Notes: generated from the sequence alone by a model not told the origin. Positions 54,759 through 61,751 are shown, numbered from the stretch's first letter. The stretch is DNA of 64,000 nucleotides from Streptomyces cucumeris (GCF_024295805.1 NZ_JANCLX010000006.1:198849-262848), one strand, 5' to 3'. A program made the numbers and translations.

Positions 54759-55177
54759 TCGAGATAGACGTGATCGGCACCCCTGCCCCGCAGGGCAGTA
54801 AGAGGCACGTTGGCGGGGGTCGAATGGTGGAGTCTTCGAAAAAGGTCAAGCCGTGGCGTGCTGCCATATCGGCCGAGGCCCTGAACCACACCTTCGACCC
54901 CTGGACGTACGTCGCCGTGCGGGCCGTGTTCCGACTGAAACGACCCAAGAGCCATTATCGCACTGGCAAGTTCGCCGACCAGCTCAAGCCGGACGCTCCC
55001 GTATATCCGGCGAAGTACCCGGACCTGGACAAGCTTTGCCGCTCGACCCTGGATGGCCTGAAGGCCGGCGGGGCCTTCGAGGATGACGCCCAGGTGGTGA
55101 AGCTCTACGCGCACAAGGTCTATGCGTCACACGACGAAGAGCCTGGCGCACGGATTCGGGTCTATCCCGTCCTTTGA
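54755..55177 (+). CDS. rusA: Phage RusA-family Holliday junction resolvase
   Basis: A 140-residue endonuclease that cuts four-way DNA junctions. The RusA pattern is clear: GTPAPQGSKRHV, FRLKRPKSHYRTGK, and PDLDKLCRSTLDGLKAGGAFEDDAQVV with the catalytic Asp set. ATG overlaps the ATPase gene by four bases. Resolves replication or recombination intermediates before packaging. Confidence 0.9.
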   Translation: MIEIDVIGTPAPQGSKRHVGGGRMVESSKKVKPWRAAISAEALNHTFDPWTYVAVRAVFRLKRPKSHYRTGKFADQLKPDAPVYPAKYPDLDKLCRSTLDGLKAGGAFEDDAQVVKLYAHKVYASHDEEPGARIRVYPVL

Positions 55178-55192
55178 TTCCGCCACCCGCGC

Positions 55193-55209
55193 GAAACTAG
55201 TATTTGGAG
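55193..55209 (+). promoter_or_regulatory. CTAG operator-like motif (copy at 55193)
   Basis: GAAACTAGTATTTGGAG, 16 bases before the primase start and right up against its ribosome site AAGGGAGGG; too close for a normal promoter, so a protein-binding site is likelier. Confidence 0.55.
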
Positions 55210-55224
55210 CGTAAGGGAGGGCGG

Positions 55225-55614
55225 ATGGAGAAGCCGCCGATCGCGGAAGTGCTGGAGCACTACGGAGCGACTGACGTTCCAGAAGGGGCGCGTTTCCGGA
55301 AAATGAAGTGCCCCTTTCACGAAGACCGAAATGCCTCGGCTTCTGTCTGCACCGAAGAGAACAAGTTCCGGTGCTTCGCATGCGATATCTCGGGCGACTC
55401 GTTCGATGTAATCGCCGACCAGGAAGGATGTCGCGATTTCTCTTGTACCCGATCCTGCGCTGAAAAGCTTCTTGGAGGAAGCTACGGCCAGGTACGAGGG
55501 GGATCTAACCCGGAGTACCGCCGCCGTGGAGTATTTGAAGAAGCGCGGCCTGTCCGCGGACAGCGCAGCATCCTTCAGGCTGGGCTACGTCGAAAACCCC
55601 TTGCCGGGGCATGA
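55225..55614 (+). CDS. Phage DNA primase, CHC2 zinc-finger part
   Basis: A 129-residue protein whose first 75 residues are a DnaG-type zinc finger (KCPFHEDRNASASVC, FRCFACDISGDSFDVI), used for template recognition. Homology fades after about residue 75; the catalytic Toprim part is in the +1 frame downstream and overlaps by 143 bases. Either two genes are normal, as in some mycobacteriophages with a split primase, or a frameshift joins them. ATG at 55225 with AAGGGAGGG. Confidence 0.82.
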   Translation: MEKPPIAEVLEHYGATDVPEGARFRKMKCPFHEDRNASASVCTEENKFRCFACDISGDSFDVIADQEGCRDFSCTRSCAEKLLGGSYGQVRGGSNPEYRRRGVFEEARPVRGQRSILQAGLRRKPLAGA

Positions 55615-56116
55615 GACGGCAAGGGGGATGATTGCGATTCCCTACCTCACCAGGGCCGGGGTCATGACCATACGATTCCGGCGCCTCGGCGACGGGGAAG
55701 GGCCGAAGTATCGGTCTGTCCCCGGTGACCCTCCCCGGATCTATAACGCAAATGCCCTTCTCATGCCGAGCGATTATATCGCCATCTGTGAAGGCGAGTT
55801 TGACGCGATTGCGGCACACGAAGCGGGTATTCGAGCCGCACACGGGCGGGCGGTCGAACTTGGGCTTCCTGCCGTCGGCATGGCTGGCGTGAGCGCATTC
55901 AAGCCGTACTTCGCTCGATGCTTCAAGGGCTATAAGGCGGTCTTCATGCTTGCCGATGGCGACGATAAGGGGCAGGGGCTGGAGTTCGCCGAGAAAATCG
56001 CCGAGCTTGTCAAGAACGTTCGAATCTGCCCCATGCCGGCCGGGCATGACGTGAATTCTTATGTCCTAGCTCACGGGCCCGAGGCCCTTCTAGACCTACT
56101 GGAGATCAAGCGATGA
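55472..56116 (+). CDS. Phage DNA primase, Toprim part
   Basis: A protein of up to 214 residues with the primase core: VEYLKKRGLSADSAASFRLGYV, MIAIPYLTRAGVMTIRFRR, the Toprim Glu in AICEGEFDAIAA and the Asp pair in VFMLADGDDKGQGLEF. The open frame reaches back to 55412 and encodes VPDPALKSFLEEATARYEG upstream of the TTG at 55472, which looks like true primase sequence and favours a frameshift or an unmarked start. GTG at 55526 is another start. Confidence 0.82.
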   Translation: MEEATARYEGDLTRSTAAVEYLKKRGLSADSAASFRLGYVENPLPGHETARGMIAIPYLTRAGVMTIRFRRLGDGEGPKYRSVPGDPPRIYNANALLMPSDYIAICEGEFDAIAAHEAGIRAAHGRAVELGLPAVGMAGVSAFKPYFARCFKGYKAVFMLADGDDKGQGLEFAEKIAELVKNVRICPMPAGHDVNSYVLAHGPEALLDLLEIKR

Positions 56117-56361
56117 CCAGTCACGAACTCGCCGACGAATTCGGCCACTTCATTCGGCAATGCCGCGGGCGAATCCTCGGAATCGGGGCCGAACAGTACG
56201 ACGAAGGCGACGGGCGGCAGAAGTTCGAAACCATGCCGCTGGTCGAGCTGGTCGTGTACGCCCGTGAAGAAGCTCAAGACCTAGCCGTGTATGCGGCCAT
56301 GCTCGATATCCGACTGAAGAGACTCGAAGAAGCCCTTCGAGAGAAGGGCGTCACCCTTTGA
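56113..56361 (+). CDS. Phage small helical protein
   Basis: An 82-residue mostly helical protein (ELADEFGHFIRQCRGRILG, LVELVVYAREEAQDLAVYAAMLDIRLKRLEEALREKG), with a likely C-terminal coiled coil. It overlaps the primase and the phosphoesterase genes by four bases on both sides, so it is part of one translational chain. No family known to me. Confidence 0.7.
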   Translation: MTSHELADEFGHFIRQCRGRILGIGAEQYDEGDGRQKFETMPLVELVVYAREEAQDLAVYAAMLDIRLKRLEEALREKGVTL

Positions 56362-57125
56362 AGCGCATCGTTGTCCTGTCCGACATGCAGATCCCGTTTC
56401 ACGATCGGCGGGCCGTCCGGAACGTCCTCGGCTTCATCGGGGACTACCGCCCGGACGAGATAGCCAGCGTGGGGGATGAAGTCGACTTCCCCCAGATCAG
56501 CCGATGGACTCGCGGAATGGCCGGTGAGTACAAGGGGGATCTTCAGGCGCACTGTGACGCGGGCAAGCGGGTTCTTGCCGGCCTTCGTGCGGTGCACGAA
56601 GGCCCCATTCACGTAAGCCGTTCCAATCACATGGACCGGCCTCTCAACTACGTGCGGACGCGCGCCCCTGGCCTTATGGGCCTGAAGGCCCTCGAAGTGC
56701 CGTCCCTTCTCGACTTCGAGAAGTACGGCGTGACCTACCACGAAGAGCCGTACGAGATTGCCCCCGGATGGCTTCTCGCCCATGGCGACGAAGGCGCGTC
56801 GTCCCGGATTCCCGGCGGAACCGCTATGGCCCTTGCTCGCAAGTGGGGTTACTCCGTGGTCTGCGGCCACACTCACAAGCTCGGAATCCAGCACGAACAC
56901 ACGGCCGTCAATTCGAAGGTGACGCGCGAGCGATTCGGCTTCGAAGTCGGAAACCTCATGGACATGAAGAGCGCCCACTACCTGAAGGCCGGTCACGCGA
57001 ACTGGCAACAGGGCTTCGGGATTCTCTACGTCGACAAGAACCGCGTTACCCCCGTCCCCGTATTCATCCGCCCGAACGGCTCTTTCGTGGTCGAAGGCAA
57101 GACGTACGGCCTGAAGGCCGCTTAG
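56358..57125 (+). CDS. Phage metallophosphoesterase
   Basis: A 255-residue calcineurin-like enzyme: VLSDMQIPFHD (first motif with Gln in place of His), ASVGDEVDFPQ (GDxxD), SRSNHMDR (N-H), LLAHGDEG and VVCGHTHKLG (GHxH). Such phage enzymes act on nucleotides, RNA ends or DNA ends; the target is unknown. TTG start at 56358, overlapping the gene before. Confidence 0.85.
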   Translation: MKRIVVLSDMQIPFHDRRAVRNVLGFIGDYRPDEIASVGDEVDFPQISRWTRGMAGEYKGDLQAHCDAGKRVLAGLRAVHEGPIHVSRSNHMDRPLNYVRTRAPGLMGLKALEVPSLLDFEKYGVTYHEEPYEIAPGWLLAHGDEGASSRIPGGTAMALARKWGYSVVCGHTHKLGIQHEHTAVNSKVTRERFGFEVGNLMDMKSAHYLKAGHANWQQGFGILYVDKNRVTPVPVFIRPNGSFVVEGKTYGLKAA

Positions 57126-57135
57126 GAGAAGCACG

Positions 57136-57726
57136 ATGATTGACTGGACGAAGTACACGAAGATCGCCGAGGGTGTTGCCCGCCGGGTCGCCGACGAGTA
57201 CCCCGGGATTGACGCCGAGGACATTCGGCAGGAGATCCTTCTTCACGTCGTCGAGAAGCAAGGAGTGTACGAGGGGGCCGCCTACCCCGATGGACAGCTT
57301 CGGAACAACTTCCGGAAGATCGCGATCAGCTACGCGGGACGCGAGCGATACACGTACATCTATCACTCGGCCGAGTACGTTTACACGTCCTCCGAAGTTC
57401 GACAGCTCTTCGAGAGGGCTTTCTTCCAGCCTGAGCTTTGGGAAACCGCCCCGACGAAGGAAGACGGTGTATCCGTCTCTGCGGGCGGTGTCGTCGTCGC
57501 CCTTTGGGATCTCGACCGCGCTTACAGCACCCTGCCCGTTCTCGACGCTCAGGTAATCGCGAAGCGGTATGAGCGCGGAGAGGCCCTTTCTTCCGCCGAG
57601 ACCATGCGGCTTTCTCGCGCTATCGACAAGATCGTTCGCGTTCTGAACAACAGCGTTGTTAAGCGTCAGCAGGAAATGAAAGCCCATTCCGGCCCCCAGC
57701 GTCGGACCGTTGGCGCCACCGCCTGA
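57136..57726 (+). CDS. Phage sigma-factor-like protein
   Basis: A 196-residue protein resembling ECF-type sigma factors: IAEGVARRVADEYPGIDAEDIRQEILLHVVE matches region 2, and YSTLPVLDAQVIAKRYERGEALSSAETMRLSRAIDKIVRVLNN resembles region 4. The stretch between (RYTYIYHSAEYVYTSSEVRQLF) is unusual. If active it would steer polymerase to phage promoters, though the promoters here look like host HrdB types. ATG at 57136 after AGGAG. Confidence 0.65.
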   Translation: MIDWTKYTKIAEGVARRVADEYPGIDAEDIRQEILLHVVEKQGVYEGAAYPDGQLRNNFRKIAISYAGRERYTYIYHSAEYVYTSSEVRQLFERAFFQPELWETAPTKEDGVSVSAGGVVVALWDLDRAYSTLPVLDAQVIAKRYERGEALSSAETMRLSRAIDKIVRVLNNSVVKRQQEMKAHSGPQRRTVGATA

Positions 57727-57748
57727 ACCCCCGGAAGGAAATCGAAGA

Positions 57749-58021
57749 ATGCGCACCATGCATCGCTTGAAGCGGGTCGCTGTCGCTCTCGCTCTGGCTC
57801 TCCTTGCCGCTATCGGCATCGTGTCCTGTGACACGGACCGCGCGTGTGCGGCCCCCATGGGCTTCACTGCGCCGAGGCCCGCCCCGCGTCCGCCGTCCTT
57901 CTCGAAGCCTGCCCCGGCCCCGCGGCCGGCCCCCGGCCCCCGACCGGTCCGGCCTGCCTCTCCGCAGCCTCACGGCCACACGACCACCGTCGTTCCCGTG
58001 TACGCCGGGAGCGGCTGTTGA
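57749..58021 (+). CDS. Phage proline-rich lipoprotein
   Basis: A 90-residue exported protein: MRTMHRLKR, a hydrophobic core (VAVALALALLAAIGIV) and a lipobox-like VSC at residue 27, then a tail made almost only of Pro, Ala, Arg and Lys (APRPAPRPPSFSKPAPAPRP). It would be tethered outside the cell membrane. Phage lipoproteins expressed from a prophage often block superinfection, a possible role here. RBS GGAAGGAAA. Confidence 0.68.
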   Translation: MRTMHRLKRVAVALALALLAAIGIVSCDTDRACAAPMGFTAPRPAPRPPSFSKPAPAPRPAPGPRPVRPASPQPHGHTTTVVPVYAGSGC

Positions 58022-58383
58022 AGATACTCGTCACCGGTTCCCGGGACTGGACGGACGCCCGGACGATTGAGCTGGAGATCTTCCGGGCCCTCTACGAGGC
58101 GAAGGCTCCGCACCACGAAGCCGTACTGATTCACGGAGCGTGCCCCACCGGGGCCGATGCGCTCGCCGACGAGTACGCCAGAGCCACGGGGATGCACATC
58201 ATCCGCCGTCCGGCCGACTGGGACCGGTGGGGGAAGAGCGCGGGTGCCATCCGCAACGCCGAGCTGGTCGACCTAGCGCCGGATATCTGCCTGGCCTTCA
58301 TCCGCAACGGAAGCCGCGGGGCTTCCATGACCGCCACTCTCGCCGAGAAGGGCAGGGTCGAGACCCGGAGGTTCCTCGCATGA
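58018..58383 (+). CDS. Phage SLOG-domain (DUF2493) protein
   Basis: A 121-residue Rossmann-like protein: ILVTGSRDWTDARTIELEIF, IHGACPTGADALADEYA (phosphate loop) and the end FIRNGSRGASMTATLAEKGR. SLOG proteins bind nucleotide-derived ligands, some in anti-phage signalling; phage copies could cleave or bind such signals. TTG start overlapping the lipoprotein stop. Confidence 0.85.
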   Translation: MKILVTGSRDWTDARTIELEIFRALYEAKAPHHEAVLIHGACPTGADALADEYARATGMHIIRRPADWDRWGKSAGAIRNAELVDLAPDICLAFIRNGSRGASMTATLAEKGRVETRRFLA

Positions 58384-58598
58384 TTCAGGTGATCATCGAC
58401 AACCCGCACGCCTATTACCCGAAGTTTCCTCGGGTGATCGAGGGCGACACCGAAGAGGCCGTTCACCGCCAGGTGCAACGCTGCCTCTCCGGCATGAAGG
58501 GCCAGTACAGCGCCGCCCGGTATGCGAAGACCACTGTCACTCGCGTTGCGGCGACCGAGGACCATTCGGCGCGGTACGTCCTCGGGGGTGCCGAGTGA
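58380..58598 (+). CDS. Phage small hypothetical protein
   Basis: A 72-residue protein (IQVIIDNPHAYYPKFPRVIEGDTEEAVHRQVQRCLSGM). It reads as a short alpha/beta fold, no family known to me. ATG overlaps the SLOG gene stop by four bases and the next start overlaps its own stop. Confidence 0.65.
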   Translation: MIQVIIDNPHAYYPKFPRVIEGDTEEAVHRQVQRCLSGMKGQYSAARYAKTTVTRVAATEDHSARYVLGGAE

Positions 58599-58765
58599 AG
58601 GCTTACCGCCGCGCGCGACTGGGACACCCCTTCTGTCTGTACCTCGACGGCCAGGAGGCGGACGCCGTCGAGTCCGAGCTAGAGCGGCTGGACCCCGAAG
58701 ACTTCCCGGCCCTGGCGAAGGTCGAGCGCTACCTAGCCCGTGTCCGTGGGGCCGTCGGTGAGTGA
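58595..58765 (+). CDS. Phage very small protein
   Basis: A 56-residue protein (GTG start) with RARLGHPFCLYLDGQEADAV and an acidic helical end ELERLDPEDFPALAKVERYLARV. It fills the gap between two genes and overlaps both by four to eight bases, so the translational chain supports it. Unknown function. Confidence 0.6.
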   Translation: MKAYRRARLGHPFCLYLDGQEADAVESELERLDPEDFPALAKVERYLARVRGAVGE

Positions 58766-58976
58766 GCCGATCGTGGTCCTGGCGGGAAGCCTCGCCCAGT
58801 TCCGCATGTGGTGCCGGTCGGCCGGCCTCGACCCCGAGTCGCGACACATCACGTACGCCCGAGACGTGAACGCCCTACGGGGCCGCCACGGGGCCCGCGT
58901 GGTCAGGTGCGGCACCTGGCACCTTCGGCCGGACGCTCGGGCCCTCGACAACGTCGCCCAGGCCCTCGAAGGCTGA
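58758..58976 (+). CDS. Phage small hypothetical protein
   Basis: A 72-residue protein (SEPIVVLAGSLAQFRMWCRS, SRHITYARDVNALRGRHGARVVRCGTW) with the look of a truncated nucleotide-binding fold; similar short proteins predict the position of a residue number in phage clusters, but I cannot assign it. GTG at 58758, overlapping the previous gene. It ends the long operon. Confidence 0.6.
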   Translation: MSEPIVVLAGSLAQFRMWCRSAGLDPESRHITYARDVNALRGRHGARVVRCGTWHLRPDARALDNVAQALEG

Positions 58977-59035
58977 ATCGGCAAAATGGCCTTCGCCATG
59001 CGCCTTCGGCTAGTCTCAAAACCGCATCCCCCCTT

Positions 59036-59056
59036 CTCTCGCTGACACGGTGAAGG
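59036..59056 (-). repeat. Inverted copy of the GTCAGCGAG leader repeat
   Basis: These 21 bases are the exact reverse complement of 62679-62699, which contains CCGTGTCAGCGAGAG. It is the only leader copy found on the minus strand, just left of a strong rightward terminator. Confidence 0.6.
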
Positions 59057-59065
59057 TCGATGCAG

Positions 59066-59097
59066 CGGCCCCCGCTTCGGCGGGGGCCGTTTTCGTT
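59066..59097 (+). terminator. Strong Rho-independent terminator
   Basis: CGGCCCCCGC (59066-59075), TTCG loop, GCGGGGGCCG (59080-59089), then TTTTCGTT. Confidence 0.92.
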
Positions 59098-59102
59098 ACC
59101 CC

Positions 59103-59179
59103 AAAGCTAGCATTGAACGTAGCCCGTTTAAACCTTGCGCGAGATTCCAAATGCTAGTAACGTTCCACCTGTCAGCGAG
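59103..59179 (+). promoter_or_regulatory. Phage promoter with paired CTAG motifs, SprT-like gene
   Basis: AAAGCTAGCATTGAAC (59103-59118, forward), GTTTAAAC (59126-59133), then TTGCGC (59135-59140), 17 bases, TAACGT (59158-59163). The spacer contains the reverse motif TTCCAAATGCTAG (59145-59157). GTCAGCGAG starts at 59171. Confidence 0.65.
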
Positions 59180-59221
59180 ACGGACGCCGGAACGGCCGGC
59201 GCCCGAGCGAAGGGGAACACA

Positions 59222-60109
59222 ATGAACGTCATCTCTGTTCTGGGCGGCAAGGTCCACAAGCGACAGACGGCCTTCGACGATGGCGGCCCGGAATTTCACT
59301 TCCCTCTCTGCCGTACGGGTTCGATGACCAATCGGGGCACGAAGTACCGGCCGACCGAGGCCGAAGTGACTTGCTCGGTGTGCCTCTCGTACGGCACCCC
59401 GAAGCCCGAGACGGAAGAGGTCGCCCCCGTCAACCCGAAGGCGACCCCCGAGCGTCACATGACCCGGGAAGAGTGGCTTCACATGGCGATTGACGCGCTG
59501 CGGCCGGAATTCGCGAAGATCGAGTTCCCGCTTCCCCAGCGGGTTCACGTCTCGGTCGGCTTCGGGTACGGCGCTAAGCGCGAGTCCGCGACGATCCTCG
59601 GCCAGTGCTGGGCGCGTCGCGTGTCCGAGGACGACGTGAACCACATCTTCATCTCGCCCGAGCTGAACGACACGGCCCGCGTTCTCGACGTGCTGATTCA
59701 TGAGCTGGTGCACGCGGCCGACGACTGCCAGAGCGGCCACAAGGGCGCCTTCGCCACGGCCGCTAAGGCCCTCGGCCTCACGGGGAAGATGACCGCCACG
59801 GTTGCTACCCCGGAACTGAGCGAGAAGCTTCGGGAGTTGGCGAAGGCCCTCGGGCCGTATGCGCACGCCACCCTTTACCCCATGGGTAAGCCGCTTCAGC
59901 CGAAGCGAGAGCCGAAGCCGGAAGACCCCGAGGAGACTCCGGAAGAGCCCCCGGTTTCCTCCGGACCCAAGAAGCAGGGAACCCGCATGATCAAGGTCTC
60001 TTGCAAGCCGGATTGTGGATGCGGCGGGTACGTTGTCCGCACTACCGCGAAGTGGCTCGAAGTCGGAATGCCGATCTGCCCCATGGGAACGGTCATGGAA
60101 CTTGCCTGA
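59222..60109 (+). CDS. Phage SprT-like zinc metallopeptidase
   Basis: A 295-residue protein. The zinc-peptidase site is LIHELVHAADDCQSGHKGAF (HExxH plus the distal His), in the middle; the front has CRTGSMTN and CSVCLSYG, and the end has VSCKPDCGCGGY ... PICPMG, a zinc-ribbon-like cysteine set. SprT/Spartan proteins cleave proteins bound to DNA. A phage copy could clear DNA-protein crosslinks or host DNA-binding proteins. ATG at 59222 after AAGGGG. Confidence 0.82.
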   Translation: MNVISVLGGKVHKRQTAFDDGGPEFHFPLCRTGSMTNRGTKYRPTEAEVTCSVCLSYGTPKPETEEVAPVNPKATPERHMTREEWLHMAIDALRPEFAKIEFPLPQRVHVSVGFGYGAKRESATILGQCWARRVSEDDVNHIFISPELNDTARVLDVLIHELVHAADDCQSGHKGAFATAAKALGLTGKMTATVATPELSEKLRELAKALGPYAHATLYPMGKPLQPKREPKPEDPEETPEEPPVSSGPKKQGTRMIKVSCKPDCGCGGYVVRTTAKWLEVGMPICPMGTVMELA

Positions 60110-60117
60110 CCCCTCTT

Positions 60118-60142
60118 AGGCGGCCCCTTCCAGGGGCCGCCT
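60118..60142 (+). terminator. Hairpin after the SprT-like gene
   Basis: Perfect 10-bp stem AGGCGGCCCC with GGGGCCGCCT; no T-tract, so termination may be partial and the next small gene read through. Confidence 0.7.
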
Positions 60143-60185
60143 GTAAGCTCGAACAACTCAGTCCCGCACAGGAGGATTTCGAAGT

Positions 60186-60314
60186 ATGGCAACGGAACAG
60201 CCGCCGAAAGATGGCATGACGCCCCGAGAGCGCTTCATTCGCGGTGCTGAAGTGGTCCTGAAAAGGTACGGGTACGACGCGACGAAAGAAGCCGAGTCCG
60301 TTCCCGAAGACTGA
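60186..60314 (+). CDS. Phage very small protein with a strong ribosome site
   Basis: A 42-residue protein (TEQPPKDGMTPRERFIRGAE, then VVLKRYGYDATKEAESV). AGGAGG lies 11 bases before ATG 60186, the best ribosome site in the phage arm. It is enclosed by two hairpins and ends just before a terminator. Unknown function; the RYGYD part recalls the Lsr2 tip only faintly. Confidence 0.62.
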   Translation: MATEQPPKDGMTPRERFIRGAEVVLKRYGYDATKEAESVPED

Positions 60315-60322
60315 TGAGAGTT

Positions 60323-60354
60323 GAGGCCCCTGCGGAAGCAGGGGCCTCCTTTGC
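60323..60354 (+). terminator. Rho-independent terminator
   Basis: GAGGCCCCTGC, GGAA loop, GCAGGGGCCTC, then CTTTGCTT. Confidence 0.9.
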
Positions 60355-60361
60355 TTCACTC

Positions 60362-60417
60362 GAAGCTATAACTTGAAATTCTGCGACGCCTAATGCTAGA
60401 TTCCCATTGTCAGCGAG
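60362..60417 (+). promoter_or_regulatory. Phage promoter with CTAG motifs, DUF2637-Lsr2 operon
   Basis: GAAGCTATAACTTGAAA (60362-60378). TTGAAA (60373-60378), 18 bases, TAGATT (60397-60402) is a good HrdB-type promoter, with AATGCTAG over the -10. GTCAGCGAG starts at 60409. Confidence 0.68.
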
Positions 60418-60446
60418 AAACGGCCTTCGGGCCGGAAGGGGAATCC

Positions 60447-61097
60447 ATGCAGAGAACTGACAGGGCCGCCGCTAGCGTGGTGGCCGGTATCGCGGCGGGC
60501 GCCTTCACCCTCTCCTATGAAGCGCTCCGGCGCGTCTACTTGGAGAGCACCGGGAACCATGACCTTTCGGTGGTCTACCCCTTGATAGTGGAAGGCTTCG
60601 TCACGGTGGCCGTATGGGTGGCCTACCGGCTCCGTGACTACGGATGGAAGGCCACGGCCTACCCGTGGCTTCTGGCCGGCGCCTTCTTCTCGTACTCTCT
60701 GTGGTCCAACAGCCTTCCGGACACCGTTCCGGCCCCCGTGATCCGGGGAGTTCCCTCCCTGGCCGTCCCCTTGGCCGTCCATCTCTTCACGCATCTGGTG
60801 AAGCGCCGGGAACCCGCCCGCACCGAGCTGGTCGAGCTGGTCGACTGGGACCAGGACGACGAAGAGCCCCTGTCGGATGGCCCTTGGCCGGACTGGGAGC
60901 TTCCCCCGGTCAAGGCCGAACAGCCCCGCATCTTCGAGGCCGTACCGGCAGCCGCCCACGTCTCGACGGACGCCGGGCCTCTCATTCGAACTTGGGCGCG
61001 ACGACACGGCTATGACGTGAAGGACACCGGCAGGATTCCGGAAGCCGTCATCAAGGCGTTCACGAAGGCGCACAGCGATGAGCTGGTGAACGCGTGA
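60447..61097 (+). CDS. Phage DUF2637 membrane protein fused to an Lsr2-type DNA-binding tip
   Basis: A 216-residue protein. Four hydrophobic segments (about residues 8-27, 42-62, 70-88 and 100-118) form a DUF2637/Spd-like membrane part. A cytoplasmic acidic linker (VDWDQDDEEPLSDGPWPDW) leads to IRTWARRHGYDVKDTGRIPEAVIKAFTKA at residues 179-207, which matches the C-terminal DNA-binding domain of Lsr2 including its R-G/R-I-P core. It would hold AT-rich DNA at the membrane. The next gene, Lsr2 itself, overlaps by four bases. RBS GGAAGGGG. Confidence 0.8.
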   Translation: MQRTDRAAASVVAGIAAGAFTLSYEALRRVYLESTGNHDLSVVYPLIVEGFVTVAVWVAYRLRDYGWKATAYPWLLAGAFFSYSLWSNSLPDTVPAPVIRGVPSLAVPLAVHLFTHLVKRREPARTELVELVDWDQDDEEPLSDGPWPDWELPPVKAEQPRIFEAVPAAAHVSTDAGPLIRTWARRHGYDVKDTGRIPEAVIKAFTKAHSDELVNA

Positions 61098-61579
61098 CCA
61101 AATTCGGATGGTGCCTCACTGGGCATCACGGGAAGTGCCCTCGGCTCAGCGTCAGCGGAGACGGTTGCGGCTGTAAGTGCCACGCTGATAAACACGACAA
61201 CATCACTGCGCTATTCAGCGCGAACAAGGAAGAGGACGAACAGACCATGGCTCAGAAGGTAATCACGCTCCTTACGGATGACCTCGACGGCTCCGAGGCG
61301 AGTCAGACCGTGCTCTTCGCCCTCGACGGGAAGTCCTACGAAATCGACCTGAACGACACTCACGCGGAGAAGATGCGCGAAGCTTTGGCGCCGTTCGTTG
61401 GGTCTGCCCGGAAGACCTCTGGGGGCCGCGCGACGGTTCGACGCATCGGTTCGAGCAAGTCGAACGAGGACACCGCCGCCGTCCGTGCCTGGGCGAAGGA
61501 GAACGGATACGACGTGAACGACCGCGGCCGTGTGCCCGCCAACATCCGTGAGGCGTACGCGAAGGCCAAGACCGCGTAA
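61094..61579 (+). CDS. lsr2: Phage Lsr2 protein with N-terminal Cys-rich extension
   Basis: A 161-residue protein. From residue 52 (MAQKVITLLTDDLDGSEASQ ... FALDGKSYEIDLNDTHAEKMREAL) it is complete Lsr2: dimerisation domain, then WAKENGYDVNDRGRVPANIREAYAKA, the AT-hook-like DNA-binding part. Ahead of it is CLTGHHGKCPRLSVSGDGCGCKCHADKHD, five Cys and several His able to bind metal. GTG at 61094 overlaps the previous stop; an internal ATG at 61247 with AAGGAAGAGG could give plain Lsr2 too. Lsr2 silences AT-rich foreign DNA. Confidence 0.9.
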   Translation: MTKFGWCLTGHHGKCPRLSVSGDGCGCKCHADKHDNITALFSANKEEDEQTMAQKVITLLTDDLDGSEASQTVLFALDGKSYEIDLNDTHAEKMREALAPFVGSARKTSGGRATVRRIGSSKSNEDTAAVRAWAKENGYDVNDRGRVPANIREAYAKAKTA

Positions 61580-61600
61580 CAGCGCACCCAGCTCGACCCC

Positions 61601-61629
61601 GGCCCCCGCCCTCGGCGGGGGCCTTCTTC
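61601..61629 (+). terminator. Rho-independent terminator after lsr2
   Basis: GGCCCCCGCC, CTC loop, GGCGGGGGCC, then TTCTTC. Confidence 0.9.
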
Positions 61630-61751
61630 ATGCCCGCGAACGCTCCAACTCACCCCCAGGGCGGCCCGCACACGCCCCCTGGCCCACTCCCCCACCGGCC
61701 CCGCGAACGGCCCTCTCGCGGCTTCCTCGACCCTCGACGCTCGAAGCCCCC

